Position numbers and translations under genes: made by a program. From DATFNI01 sp963787205 (GTDB lineage Bacteria; Bacteroidota; Rhodothermia; Balneolales; DATFMH01), in assembly GCA_963787205.1 (NCBI GenBank), contig CAWBCD010000010.1:154690-218689 (forward strand): a DNA stretch of 64,000 nt, written 5' to 3'. This document shows, piece by piece, positions 1-8,563 of this stretch (position 1 is its first letter; every line of letters starts with the position of its first letter). The notes under the pieces are model-generated. The model was not told the origin of the DNA. It did no database searches and saw only the letters and a list, made by a program, of their open reading frames with translations.

Positions 1-2788
1 ATTCGCGTCCGAGTTGGACATGCGCCAGCACATATTGTCCGGTTACTTTTCCTTCACCACCTTCCCAGGGATGGAAACGTCGCGTTGCCAGCAATTCAGA
101 TGCTTTTTTGTAGTTACCCTGCAGATTATAAAGCATCACCCGCTCCAGATAAAGATCATCCCGTTGCTCGACCAACGCCAAATGATCATTCAGCATTTTC
201 AGGCGTTCCTCCGGAGATCTCCCCTCTTTCTTGTATAGTTGGTCCAACTCAAAGAAAACTCTCGCATCATTGGTATTGAGTGCAAATGCAGCTTCCAGGG
301 CTATACGGGCCTTTTCCGCATCACCTTTCTTGTTGTAGTAGGCGATCGCCAGATTCCGGTGAACGGTGGGAAACGTGTTATCCAGACACCGTGATTTTTC
401 CCAATACCCTATGGCATCATCATACCGTTTCTTGTCATAAAAAAGGTTGCCGAGATAGTAAGGAGCCCGCGCATCATCAGGATTCAGTTCCCGGGCAAGG
501 TTCAGAACATCAATGGATTTCAGGCGATTGGGAAAACAAAAATCTGCTGGGAGATTTCCAGCTTTTTTGATGAACTTTACTGCGTCTTTTTTATGACCCA
601 ATTGATATTCACAGTATCCCAGATAATAATGGATCATAGGATCATTATTCCATTTTTCAGTCTCTAAAGCGAACTGCAATATGTCTTCTGCCTCCTCAAA
701 CATACCTGCATTCATATACTCTTCAGCAAGTACCAGGTAATTGGTCATATCTCTGGACAAACATATCTTCAGGAAACCTGGTATTCTATCCGTTGCTTTT
801 TGTTTACCAGAGGATTGTATACTCAGTCTCTGTTCATTCATGGCACCATAGTCAAGCATATCAGCATCAAGTGCGTGTTTAACCACTTCTTGCGCCAGTT
901 GCCGCCGACCCGTTTTTCTCAACACGGCGGCCTTAAGATTCCAGGCATAATTATTCCGGGAATTTGAGTTTAGAGACTCATCGATATGTTCCAGGGCCTG
1001 TTCGTGATTTTTCCGGATACAATCTATCCGTGCCAGGTAGAAAAAGGCGACACCCTTCCATTGGTCGTTCCATGTACATTTATAGAACAGATCATACGCC
1101 TCATCGTATCTACCCTGAAGAAACAGCGATAGTGCCAGGTTGTAATACGGTTCACTTTTGTACGGATTGGGATTTCGGCTGATGAGTGTGTCGACCGCAC
1201 GTCTGAAAAACTGCTCACTTTCCCGAACCGCACCTCTTCTCAACAGTAGCAGACCGTAAGCATTATTATTATCCACGTCCGAAGAATCACGCTTAAGGGC
1301 TTCTAGGTAATAAGGATCCGGATCAAAAGTAGCATGTCGGTACTGCTCCAGATGAAGGCCCGTCTGATAGAGCCGGTCCGTTGATTCGATTTCTTCCGGG
1401 GACAGCGCAGCCTTTGCAGCATCCGGGAACTCCTGCTCTTCTTCGGTTTCCGGAGACCAGGCAACCAGTTCTCTGCCTTCTTTTGTGGTGACTGATAGTC
1501 TCATTTTAACTGCATCGTCCTCGTCCAAAGAAGGAATACTTGCTTTCGAGATAAAGGGATTGCCGGGTGCCACCGACACTGTTTCTTCAAAAAGCACATC
1601 CTGATCGTATTTCAACACCACCTTCAATCTCTTGAAGGCTTCTGTCGTATGCACTTTGATCGTTGCGGTATTCCCCTCAAGATCGAGGTTTATGGCGGCT
1701 TCATGCGAAGCATTTTTAACCCTGTCCAGTTTTTGATAGGGATAAAAATACTGCGTGAACGACTTGGTCTCGTACGGATGCAGCCAGCTGAAATCAGGCT
1801 GATTATCCGTGTACACGCCGGTCATTAATTCTACATAAGGACCGTCATTATCGGTGAGGTTCTGCTCCCATGCCTTGCCGAAATCCCCTGTTCCCCAGGT
1901 CCACTGCTTCTTGCCCGGCGACACATGATGATTGGCCACATGTAACACTCCTGCCTGCTTTCCGTGATCGTAACCTCCGACAAAATCATACTTAGAATCA
2001 AGCACCATGTATGAGGAAGGCACAGGTATATTTTTATACCACGAGATATCGACCCCCTCCGAATAATCCATTTCATAATACGTACCCGTGGCAATCGGAA
2101 AGCGCGAAATATCCCTTTTGCCATGATCCGCCACAAAATGAACATCCTGCGGAAATACGGACTGATAGTCGTCATTCACAGAAACGGCAGGATTTGCCCA
2201 CCATAAAAACGTCTGGGGCAACGGAGTTCCGTTATAGATTCGTACCGATATTTCGATGTACGCCTTCCCCGGGTGCAAGGTGATCGCATGATATTCTTTC
2301 AAGCCCGACATTCGCTCAACTTCCCCAAGCAACACGGTCTTGCTGCCATCCTCATTTTCAACCAGTTTGTAGTCGACCGGAAGAAACGTAGCCGGACGAT
2401 GGTGCTGTGGCCAGTTAAACTCGATACCGCCCGATAACCACGGTCCGGTCAATCCCACGAGCGCCGGTTTTATGACATGATTGTGATAAATGAATGCATA
2501 GTTATTAGTCTTGTCGTACGCATACTGTATACGCCCACCAAATCCCGGCATCACCATCAACTTGATATACTCATTCTCCAGAAAGACCACCCGGTATTTT
2601 TCATCGTAACGCTCATCGTACACTTTCTCATAAAATGGATACGGATACACCTTCCCGGAACTTCCCTGGTACACACGCTTCTCAAAAAACATGGGGTTTT
2701 TCTCGGGTTCACCGATGCGGTATGTGGGGATGGTTATGGTTTCTTCCCAGACACGAACGTTGGTATTGTTATGTTTTAGCAAGCTCAT
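1..2788 (-). CDS. DUF5107 domain / tetratricopeptide repeat protein (partial, C-terminus outside window)
   Basis: I translated this by hand: an open frame begins at ATG 2786-2788 and stays open to the left edge, giving about 929 codons without the stop. The first ~380 residues match the DUF5107 family as I know it, a beta-rich domain with segments such as 'VMPGFGGRIQYAYDKTNNYAF' split by 'GPWLSGGIEFNWPQHH' and 'FLWWANPAVSVND'. This fold resembles galactose-mutarotase-like carbohydrate domains. From about residue 430 the protein is a run of TPR-like helical pairs (for example 'YYNLALSLFLQGRYDEAYDLF' shortened, and 'HYYLGYCEYQLGHKKDAVKF'). No signal peptide is visible, so it is probably cytoplasmic. 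It is the third gene of the operon with the sugar symporter and GH2 enzyme, which suggests a role in handling imported sugars. The exact reaction is unknown to me. Confidence 0.85.
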   Translation of the reverse strand, partial: MSLLKHNNTNVRVWEETITIPTYRIGEPEKNPMFFEKRVYQGSSGKVYPYPFYEKVYDERYDEKYRVVFLENEYIKLMVMPGFGGRIQYAYDKTNNYAFIYHNHVIKPALVGLTGPWLSGGIEFNWPQHHRPATFLPVDYKLVENEDGSKTVLLGEVERMSGLKEYHAITLHPGKAYIEISVRIYNGTPLPQTFLWWANPAVSVNDDYQSVFPQDVHFVADHGKRDISRFPIATGTYYEMDYSEGVDISWYKNIPVPSSYMVLDSKYDFVGGYDHGKQAGVLHVANHHVSPGKKQWTWGTGDFGKAWEQNLTDNDGPYVELMTGVYTDNQPDFSWLHPYETKSFTQYFYPYQKLDRVKNASHEAAINLDLEGNTATIKVHTTEAFKRLKVVLKYDQDVLFEETVSVAPGNPFISKASIPSLDEDDAVKMRLSVTTKEGRELVAWSPETEEEQEFPDAAKAALSPEEIESTDRLYQTGLHLEQYRHATFDPDPYYLEALKRDSSDVDNNNAYGLLLLRRGAVRESEQFFRRAVDTLISRNPNPYKSEPYYNLALSLFLQGRYDEAYDLFYKCTWNDQWKGVAFFYLARIDCIRKNHEQALEHIDESLNSNSRNNYAWNLKAAVLRKTGRRQLAQEVVKHALDADMLDYGAMNEQRLSIQSSGKQKATDRIPGFLKICLSRDMTNYLVLAEEYMNAGMFEEAEDILQFALETEKWNNDPMIHYYLGYCEYQLGHKKDAVKFIKKAGNLPADFCFPNRLKSIDVLNLARELNPDDARAPYYLGNLFYDKKRYDDAIGYWEKSRCLDNTFPTVHRNLAIAYYNKKGDAEKARIALEAAFALNTNDARVFFELDQLYKKEGRSPEERLKMLNDHLALVEQRDDLYLERVMLYNLQGNYKKASELLATRRFHPWEGGEGKVTGQYVLAHVQLGRE

Positions 2789-2791
2789 CTT

Positions 2792-2918
2792 ACCTCTCCC
2801 CAGCCCCTATTCACATTCGTGGAGAGGAGCCAGAGGTATTTTGTAATTTCTGTTTTGATGTAGTTTTATTTAGCCATTGTCATACCCAGCTCTCTCCACA
2901 TTTGTGGAAAGAGCTGGG
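2792..2918. repeat. Two palindromic REP-like elements between GH2 and DUF5107 genes
   Basis: Two related inverted repeats lie in the 136-base gap. The first, at about 2792-2837, has ACCTCT/AGAGGT outer arms around CACATTCGTG. The second, at 2885-2918, has arms CCCAGCTCT / AGAGCTGGG around TCCACATTTGTGGA. Both contain the same 'CTCCCCAGC...CACATTYGTGGA' vocabulary, so they look like copies of one element. Neither is followed by a T-tract in the gene direction, so they are not typical terminators. They may instead stabilise or attenuate the operon mRNA; this is inference. Confidence 0.55.
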
Positions 2919-2924
2919 GTGAGG

Positions 2925-5729
2925 TCAAAAAAGTTGATCGATCATCCTGGCTGTCACCGACACTTTTGGATCAAACCGGTCGCTGTTTACATACTTTTCC
3001 AGGCTGTACAGCATCTGCCGGGCAACGGGTCGATGGTCGAGGTCGTGTTGCAGATCGATGCTTGTCATTAGCAGTTTTCCTTTCCCGACTTTAGCCTCAA
3101 AGACGAGCCCGATTTTATGGTTTTTGTTCCAGTCGTCGATCATCTGCACGGTAGGCGTCAGATTTCCCGGCATCTGGTCCATAACCATTGGCTTGGAGTG
3201 ATCCACCAGATCCCACCATTGCCAGTTTGAATAATATTGGGTTGGAAAATCAGCAAGAACCGGATTTTTCGGATTGCAAAGGATACCAAGTGTATGTGGT
3301 GCTTGTCCTTCAGTCCAGTTCGTATTCCAGAATATGCCGGAAAAGCCTGGGGGTATATTGGATTTCACAGCGCTGGTATCGGCCAGCAACAAAACCTTCC
3401 CGCCTCTATCCAGGATTCTTTTCACCCTGCTGTTCCACTCGTGAACCACGGTGATTCCGTGTAACCGGGGCATCTCGACTTTCTCAGGATAAATCCAGAT
3501 ATCCCAGTGGTTGGTATAATCGGTGCCTCTTATCGAAAGGGTAACCCTTAAACGGGTCGCCTTGTCAATTTTGTTCAACGGTACAGATAGGTCACCAACT
3601 TTAGTTGGTTGACCTACAGGCAGATCTGTACCGTTGAAATTGCCCTCAGCAAAGACTGTTCCATCCGGATATTTCAGCGACCAGTGCATAACAGCATTTG
3701 TAAGATCATTTTCACCGTAGTTTGCAAACTCGGCGATTCCTTTAAATGTCTGATTGGTGGTCCAGGTAAAGGAACCGGTTCTCAGCAAAGGAACATGCGC
3801 CGACTGGAACTCATGAAATTCCTTCCCATCGACATAGGGTTTCGGATCCCAGAAAGCATCCAGAACACCTACCAGAGCGGTACCCTGACCCGGAAAATCG
3901 TGCAAACCGAGAAGCTGATATCCGCCGAAGTCCGGGGTGCGGAGTGCAGCTTCAACCTCTTCTTTATATTCAAGCACCTGCAATTTACCTGATGCCATCA
4001 AAAACTGGTGGGCCTGGTCCATCATATGGTGTTTTTGAAGAGACTTGCGAAACAGCTCGAAGTTGTACGCCCTGAGAACACCTGTATATTTTGGAATCTC
4101 CTCGAAATTGGGGTACACGCACCATTGTCCAACTTCATGACTCACATAAGGTACAGGATATTTCTTCACAAAGCTGGTGTAGTCCATGTCCGTGCTCAGC
4201 GGTTCCTTGTTGAATCGACCTTTCAATCCCTGAGCCCATAATTGTGCCCGCGCACCGTATGCATTGTCATAATCATTTTCAGGAATCAACGCATAACCGG
4301 AAGCACTGCAGTAGAGATGCCGGGGATCTTCTTTCTTCCATCTTTTAACCAGTTTTGTCAGGAATGGAACTACGTTTGGTCCGCCAAGCTCATTACCTGT
4401 CACAAACATGGTAAATGACGGGTGATTTCCGTAGGCATTGAGAATTCGGTCTGCTTCATGCGTTATAAAAGCATTCGTGGCAGAATCACTTCCACAGGTT
4501 CTTGGATCCCAGTAAGGATTGGCCACCTGCAGGTAGAAACCAAGCTGGTCGGCTGCCTCAAAAGCGGCTTCCGGCGGACACCAGGAATGGAAGCGCATGG
4601 AGTTCTGACCGTATTCCTTACAGATCTTAAAGATCCTCTTCCAGTGCGCGACATCGGTTGGCGGGTACCCGTTGATTGGAAACGGTGCGCAGTTAAGCGT
4701 ACCACGGATAAATGTGGGTTTTCCGTTGATTACAAACTGAGTTCCTTTGGTTGCAAAATCACGCATCCCAAAACTCGTGGCCGTGCTGTCCTCATAGTTT
4801 GATTCCCCACTGCCGGCCGACATTTTCGCAGACAGCCGGTACAATACCGGGTGAAACTCATCCCAAAGCTGGACATTTTCACCCATCCGGATTCGCTTGT
4901 CGACAACGATCAAGGAATCACTGCCACTGAATGATACTGATTGGGAAGCAATATCTTGAGAATGATCGGTATTGTAACTGGCAGCACTGAAATGAACCGT
5001 ACCCTCCACTGCCTGTTTATCTCTGTTTACAACCTTGAGTTTGACCTCGGCCGTCTTGTTACTCACATCGGGATAGACCTGAACATCGGAAAGATACACT
5101 TTATCCCGGGCCTGCAACTGTATCTTGCCAATGATGCCATTCCAATTAGTCTGTGTCTCCTCGGTATAACCACTGGAATAAAACCCGACGTTGTACAGAT
5201 AGTCGTTATCCACACGAATCATGATCAGGTTTTTCGCACCTGGTTTTATATAATGGGTGATGTCATAAACATGCGGAACAGACAGGCTCACCTCACGCCC
5301 CACCTTTTGCCCATTCACCCAGATGATCGTGCTCCAATGGGTACGCTCCAGGTAAAGCTGAATATCTTTTCCGTTCCAGTTTTCAGGGACATACACCTTC
5401 TTTGAGTACCATGCCGCTCCTTTGTATTTAAATAACCGGTTTAAACGCCAGGGAACCAGATCGTGTGTTTTGTATCCACGTCCGGCTTTATCGGTTGAAC
5501 CCGGCAGCGTGATGGTATCAGGTAACTTCTTGGTATACCAGTTGCCACGATCATGATTCCCTTCATCCAGCGGATCCAATTCAAATCCCCAGATTCCTTT
5601 CAGGGAAATGATATCAGAATTTCCTTTTTCCGGAACTTCGGCTGACTGAGCCTTTACCAGACCATCTAATCCTGCTGCCAGCAGGATGATTAATGCGAAT
5701 AAAGCATAGCGTATAGACTTGCCCTTCAT
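2925..5729 (-). CDS. Secreted glycoside hydrolase family 2-like enzyme
   Basis: This 934-residue protein has an N-terminal signal sequence (residues 1-28, cleavage near AQSA). A GH2 sugar-binding jelly roll covers about 42-210 (LKGIWGFELD, WVNGQKVG), followed by an immunoglobulin-like domain (about 215-320) and a TIM barrel (about 330-640). The likely acid/base is E447 in 'VTGNELGG', and the likely nucleophile is E532 in 'YVSHEVGQWCVY'. These replace the textbook GNE / TEY(AHAM) contexts of LacZ, so this is a distinct GH2 subgroup and the sugar cannot be read from the sequence. A C-terminal ~250-residue region may be a glutamine-amidotransferase-like or Ig domain ('RGGKVLLLADTS'). The gene starts 18 bases after the symporter stop, so the two are co-transcribed and probably functionally linked. 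Confidence 0.85.
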   Translation of the reverse strand: MKGKSIRYALFALIILLAAGLDGLVKAQSAEVPEKGNSDIISLKGIWGFELDPLDEGNHDRGNWYTKKLPDTITLPGSTDKAGRGYKTHDLVPWRLNRLFKYKGAAWYSKKVYVPENWNGKDIQLYLERTHWSTIIWVNGQKVGREVSLSVPHVYDITHYIKPGAKNLIMIRVDNDYLYNVGFYSSGYTEETQTNWNGIIGKIQLQARDKVYLSDVQVYPDVSNKTAEVKLKVVNRDKQAVEGTVHFSAASYNTDHSQDIASQSVSFSGSDSLIVVDKRIRMGENVQLWDEFHPVLYRLSAKMSAGSGESNYEDSTATSFGMRDFATKGTQFVINGKPTFIRGTLNCAPFPINGYPPTDVAHWKRIFKICKEYGQNSMRFHSWCPPEAAFEAADQLGFYLQVANPYWDPRTCGSDSATNAFITHEADRILNAYGNHPSFTMFVTGNELGGPNVVPFLTKLVKRWKKEDPRHLYCSASGYALIPENDYDNAYGARAQLWAQGLKGRFNKEPLSTDMDYTSFVKKYPVPYVSHEVGQWCVYPNFEEIPKYTGVLRAYNFELFRKSLQKHHMMDQAHQFLMASGKLQVLEYKEEVEAALRTPDFGGYQLLGLHDFPGQGTALVGVLDAFWDPKPYVDGKEFHEFQSAHVPLLRTGSFTWTTNQTFKGIAEFANYGENDLTNAVMHWSLKYPDGTVFAEGNFNGTDLPVGQPTKVGDLSVPLNKIDKATRLRVTLSIRGTDYTNHWDIWIYPEKVEMPRLHGITVVHEWNSRVKRILDRGGKVLLLADTSAVKSNIPPGFSGIFWNTNWTEGQAPHTLGILCNPKNPVLADFPTQYYSNWQWWDLVDHSKPMVMDQMPGNLTPTVQMIDDWNKNHKIGLVFEAKVGKGKLLMTSIDLQHDLDHRPVARQMLYSLEKYVNSDRFDPKVSVTARMIDQLF

Positions 5730-5747
5730 TGTATTCCCTTTGGTTTT

Positions 5748-7121
5748 TTATGATTGAATCAATTCCTCTTCCAACTCTTCAAGCGACTTCCCCTTTGTCT
5801 CCGGCACATAACGGAAAATGAATAACCATCCGAGCAGGCAGATCGCTGCATAAAGCCAGAAAGTGTACGATTCACCGACATGCTCCTCCAGAATGGGAAA
5901 AGTGAGTGTGAGAACGAACGATGCCACCCAAAGAAAGAAAGTGGCTATCGACATGGCCTCCCCCCGGATTCGGTTGGGATAAATTTCTGAGATCAGAACC
6001 CAGACAACCGGAGCCAGTGAGGTTGCATAAAATGCGATGGTCATCAGGATGAGAATCAACACATGAATTCCGTGCAGATAATTAAAGAAGAAACACGCAC
6101 CGATCAGGATGTACGTGATTACCATACCGGCCGACCCGATCAACAGCAGTTTCTTACGACCGACCTTATCGATCAACCGCATAGCTACAATGGTAAAGGT
6201 CAGGTTAACCACTCCAATAATGATGGTTTGAAACAACGACGAATCAATCCCTATACCCGTTTTTTGAAAAATAACCGGTGCATAAAAGAAAATAACGTTA
6301 ATGCCGCACCACTGCTGGAGTACCGCCAGCAGAATACCGACGATCATCACAAACCGGAGGCTCGGATGCATAAGCTCCCTAAATGACCCTTTTTCTTCAT
6401 TATTCAGGGTCTTCTTTATTTCTACACTGACTTTTTTGGCATAATCAGAGCCGGCAATTTTGGTCAGAATATCAAATGCTTCGTCATCTCTTTTCTTTTT
6501 GTAAAGCCAGCGTGGACTTTCCGGAACGAAGAAGAGAGCCCCCAGGAAGATGACTGCAGGAAAAGCTTCGGAGGCAAACATCCATCTCCAGTTATTGGGG
6601 CCAATGCCAACCAACAGATAGTTTGTAAAATAAGCGATCAGAATACCTATCACGATAGTCAGTTGGTTGAGAGACACCAACTTGCCGCGAATATCGGCCG
6701 GAGAAACCTCGGCAATGTAGACAGGCGATAATGTTGAAGCCATGCCAACCCCCAGCCCGCCTATGAACCGGTAGATGAAAAAAGAGGTGAGCGAATTAGC
6801 CATTCCGGATCCCACGGCTGAAATCGCCAGGAAGACGGCACAAAGCACAAGCATGTTTCGGCGTCCGAACTTATCGCTGGGAGTCCCTGCAATAAACGGG
6901 CCAAATATGCAACCAATTAAGGCACTGCTCACCGCCCAACCCAGGCTGCTGCCACTCAGGTTAAAGACCTGTTTCAGAAATGGAATGGCACCCGATATTA
7001 CCGATATATCAAAACCGAACAACAGACCGCCCAGGGCAGAAATCATGGATATCGTTAAAATATATCCCATGTTGTATTGTCCGGCTTGTTTTAGAACCGG
7101 TTCGGCACTACTGTTCATCAT
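5748..7121 (-). CDS. MFS sugar porter (XylE/GLUT-type sugar:H+ symporter)
   Basis: The 457-residue protein is a 12-helix major facilitator of the sugar-porter family. Its signatures are GGLLFGFDISVISGA in helix 1, DKFGRRNML in the 2-3 loop, PESPRWL at the end of helix 6, QQWCGINVIFFYAP in helix 7, DKVGRKKLL in the 8-9 loop and PETKGKSLEELE at the C-terminus. It should import a monosaccharide with protons across the inner membrane. It heads the operon with the GH2 and DUF5107 genes and is divergent from an AraC regulator. Length is typical for the family. The actual sugar is not predictable. Confidence 0.93.
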   Translation of the reverse strand: MMNSSAEPVLKQAGQYNMGYILTISMISALGGLLFGFDISVISGAIPFLKQVFNLSGSSLGWAVSSALIGCIFGPFIAGTPSDKFGRRNMLVLCAVFLAISAVGSGMANSLTSFFIYRFIGGLGVGMASTLSPVYIAEVSPADIRGKLVSLNQLTIVIGILIAYFTNYLLVGIGPNNWRWMFASEAFPAVIFLGALFFVPESPRWLYKKKRDDEAFDILTKIAGSDYAKKVSVEIKKTLNNEEKGSFRELMHPSLRFVMIVGILLAVLQQWCGINVIFFYAPVIFQKTGIGIDSSLFQTIIIGVVNLTFTIVAMRLIDKVGRKKLLLIGSAGMVITYILIGACFFFNYLHGIHVLILILMTIAFYATSLAPVVWVLISEIYPNRIRGEAMSIATFFLWVASFVLTLTFPILEEHVGESYTFWLYAAICLLGWLFIFRYVPETKGKSLEELEEELIQS

Positions 7122-7145
7122 AAAAAAATCCCGTCATATGGTTTG

Positions 7146-7155
7146 AAAGCGCTTT
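7146..7155. promoter_or_regulatory. AAAGCGCTTT palindrome just upstream of the symporter start
   Basis: A perfect 10-base palindrome lies 25 bases upstream of the symporter ATG, where an operator or the promoter downstream region would be expected. The form resembles LacI-family operators with a central CpG. Binding is inferred only. Confidence 0.3.
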
Positions 7156-7314
7156 TACCTGTAATAATAGCACAACCAATCAATTGCAGACAATCCGGAT
7201 ATGAAGCTGTTGTATCATCACCAAGTGTACCTTCTTTTTTAGTCCTTTCCGGCAACAGTACTTCAAATATGTCAGTACATAACACCACTCAGTGATGATA
7301 CACAACCACGAAGA

Positions 7315-7342
7315 GAGATAACACGCTTTGTTTTGTTATCTC
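7315..7342. promoter_or_regulatory. Inverted repeat GAGATAAC-N12-GTTATCTC in the divergent symporter/AraC promoter region
   Basis: Eight-base perfect arms separated by 12 bases lie 33 bases before the first possible araC start. The spacing would put the arms about two DNA turns apart. This is a reasonable site for the AraC regulator or for a dimeric repressor. The rest of the 253-base gap (7122-7374) holds no gene that I can see. Confidence 0.4.
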
Positions 7343-7374
7343 ACTGAAATATAACGGCTCACAATCTCTGATAA

Positions 7375-8376
7375 ATGGACTTTTCAAGGATAGTAATGGA
7401 TTATCTTATTTTTACAAACTACTTTCTAGAAAACCAGGAACCTGCTATTCAACGAATGAAAAAATTAGATAAATACATATCTGACATTAGCCCGGAGTTA
7501 AGAAAAAGGGAGGGATTTACCGGACAAAAGATGATTGTCATCCCCAAAAGGGTCAGCACCCACATTTCAAAAACCCCATTTATAAATGCATTATTAATAA
7601 CCGATATCGGATACTATCCCAAGGCTCGTTTCCATTACCGGGAGCGGTCGTCCGGCATTGATCAGCACATACTTATTTACTGTGTCGAAGGTAAAGGATG
7701 GTATGAATTCAACGGCCAGCGACTTGAAGTACATACGGATGATTTCTTTATTCTGCCGGATGATCACCCACATAGTTATGGTGCCGACGCCAATGATCCA
7801 TGGACTATCTACTGGGTTCATTTCAGTGGTAAAATGGCTGAAGCCCTGAATTCAAAACTGCTGCCCTTTACCCAACCTATCCACTACCCGGTAAATCACA
7901 TCGATGAGCGCCTGCGGATTTTCCATGAGATGTACTCGGCTCTCGAACGTGGATACAGCTTCGAGAATATCGGCTATGCCAATAGCTGTCTCTGGCAGTT
8001 TCTTGGCTCATTTCTGTATCCCGACGCATATAAACATAACAAGCTGGAAGAGACCCATGACCCGGTGGAAAAATCCATCATCTGGATGCAACAGCATCTC
8101 CATGAGAGCATCGCACTGGAAGACCTGGCCCTGGAAGCAAAGTATTCGGTCTCTTACTATTCCATGCTTTTCCAAAAGAAAACCGGGTATTCTCCCATCG
8201 ACTATCTGATCCATCTGAAAATGCAAAAAGCCTGCCAGTTTCTGGATCTTACCGATCTTAAGATCAAGGAAATTGCGAACAAGATCGGGTATAACGATCC
8301 CTACTACTTCTCACGCCTGTTTCACAAGATCATGGGAGTGTATCCTATGGAATACCGCAAGAAAGAAAAAGGGTGA
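7375..8376 (+). CDS. AraC-family transcriptional regulator
   Basis: The protein has an N-terminal cupin-type sugar-sensing domain ('DQHILIYCVEGKGWYEFNG', 'DDFFILPDDHPHSYGAD', about residues 80-165). A C-terminal pair of helix-turn-helix motifs covers about 235-330 (IALEDLALEAKYSVSYYSMLFQK; IKEIANKIGYNDPYYFSRLFHK). It is transcribed away from the sugar symporter operon, so it probably activates that operon in response to a sugar. The start is uncertain. Homologues I know begin near the 'RKREGFTGQKMIVIP' segment, about 45 residues later, and no strong ribosome binding site supports the longest form. Confidence 0.9.
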   Translation: MDFSRIVMDYLIFTNYFLENQEPAIQRMKKLDKYISDISPELRKREGFTGQKMIVIPKRVSTHISKTPFINALLITDIGYYPKARFHYRERSSGIDQHILIYCVEGKGWYEFNGQRLEVHTDDFFILPDDHPHSYGADANDPWTIYWVHFSGKMAEALNSKLLPFTQPIHYPVNHIDERLRIFHEMYSALERGYSFENIGYANSCLWQFLGSFLYPDAYKHNKLEETHDPVEKSIIWMQQHLHESIALEDLALEAKYSVSYYSMLFQKKTGYSPIDYLIHLKMQKACQFLDLTDLKIKEIANKIGYNDPYYFSRLFHKIMGVYPMEYRKKEKG

Positions 8377-8388
8377 TCAGCAAGCGCA

Positions 8389-8423
8389 ACTTTAGACTTT
8401 AGACTTTAGACTTTAGACTTTAG
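8389..8423. repeat. Five tandem copies of the heptamer ACTTTAG
   Basis: Five exact ACTTTAG units follow the AraC stop by 12 bases. A run like this is prone to slippage and could vary between strains. The following ~140 bases (to 8563) hold no gene. They contain one short inverted repeat, CCAAGC (near 8510) with GCTTGG (near 8520), that may be a weak terminator between the convergent araC and lacZ-like genes. Confidence 0.8.
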
Positions 8424-8563
8424 AAAAAGATGCTCATTCGCTCGTTCCGTTACTCCCTAAAGTTGCTGTTTTGGAGTCCTTGTTAAAACCTTATGCCATG
8501 CTTGTGGCCCAAGCAAAGGCGCTTGGACCAGTGGTAAAGGAGAGCTGATGCTGACAGCTTTTC

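Noticed and set aside
2885..2918. Hairpin after the GH2 gene as a rho-independent terminator
   Set aside because: No T-run follows it on the minus strand, and the DUF5107 gene continues downstream on the same strand.
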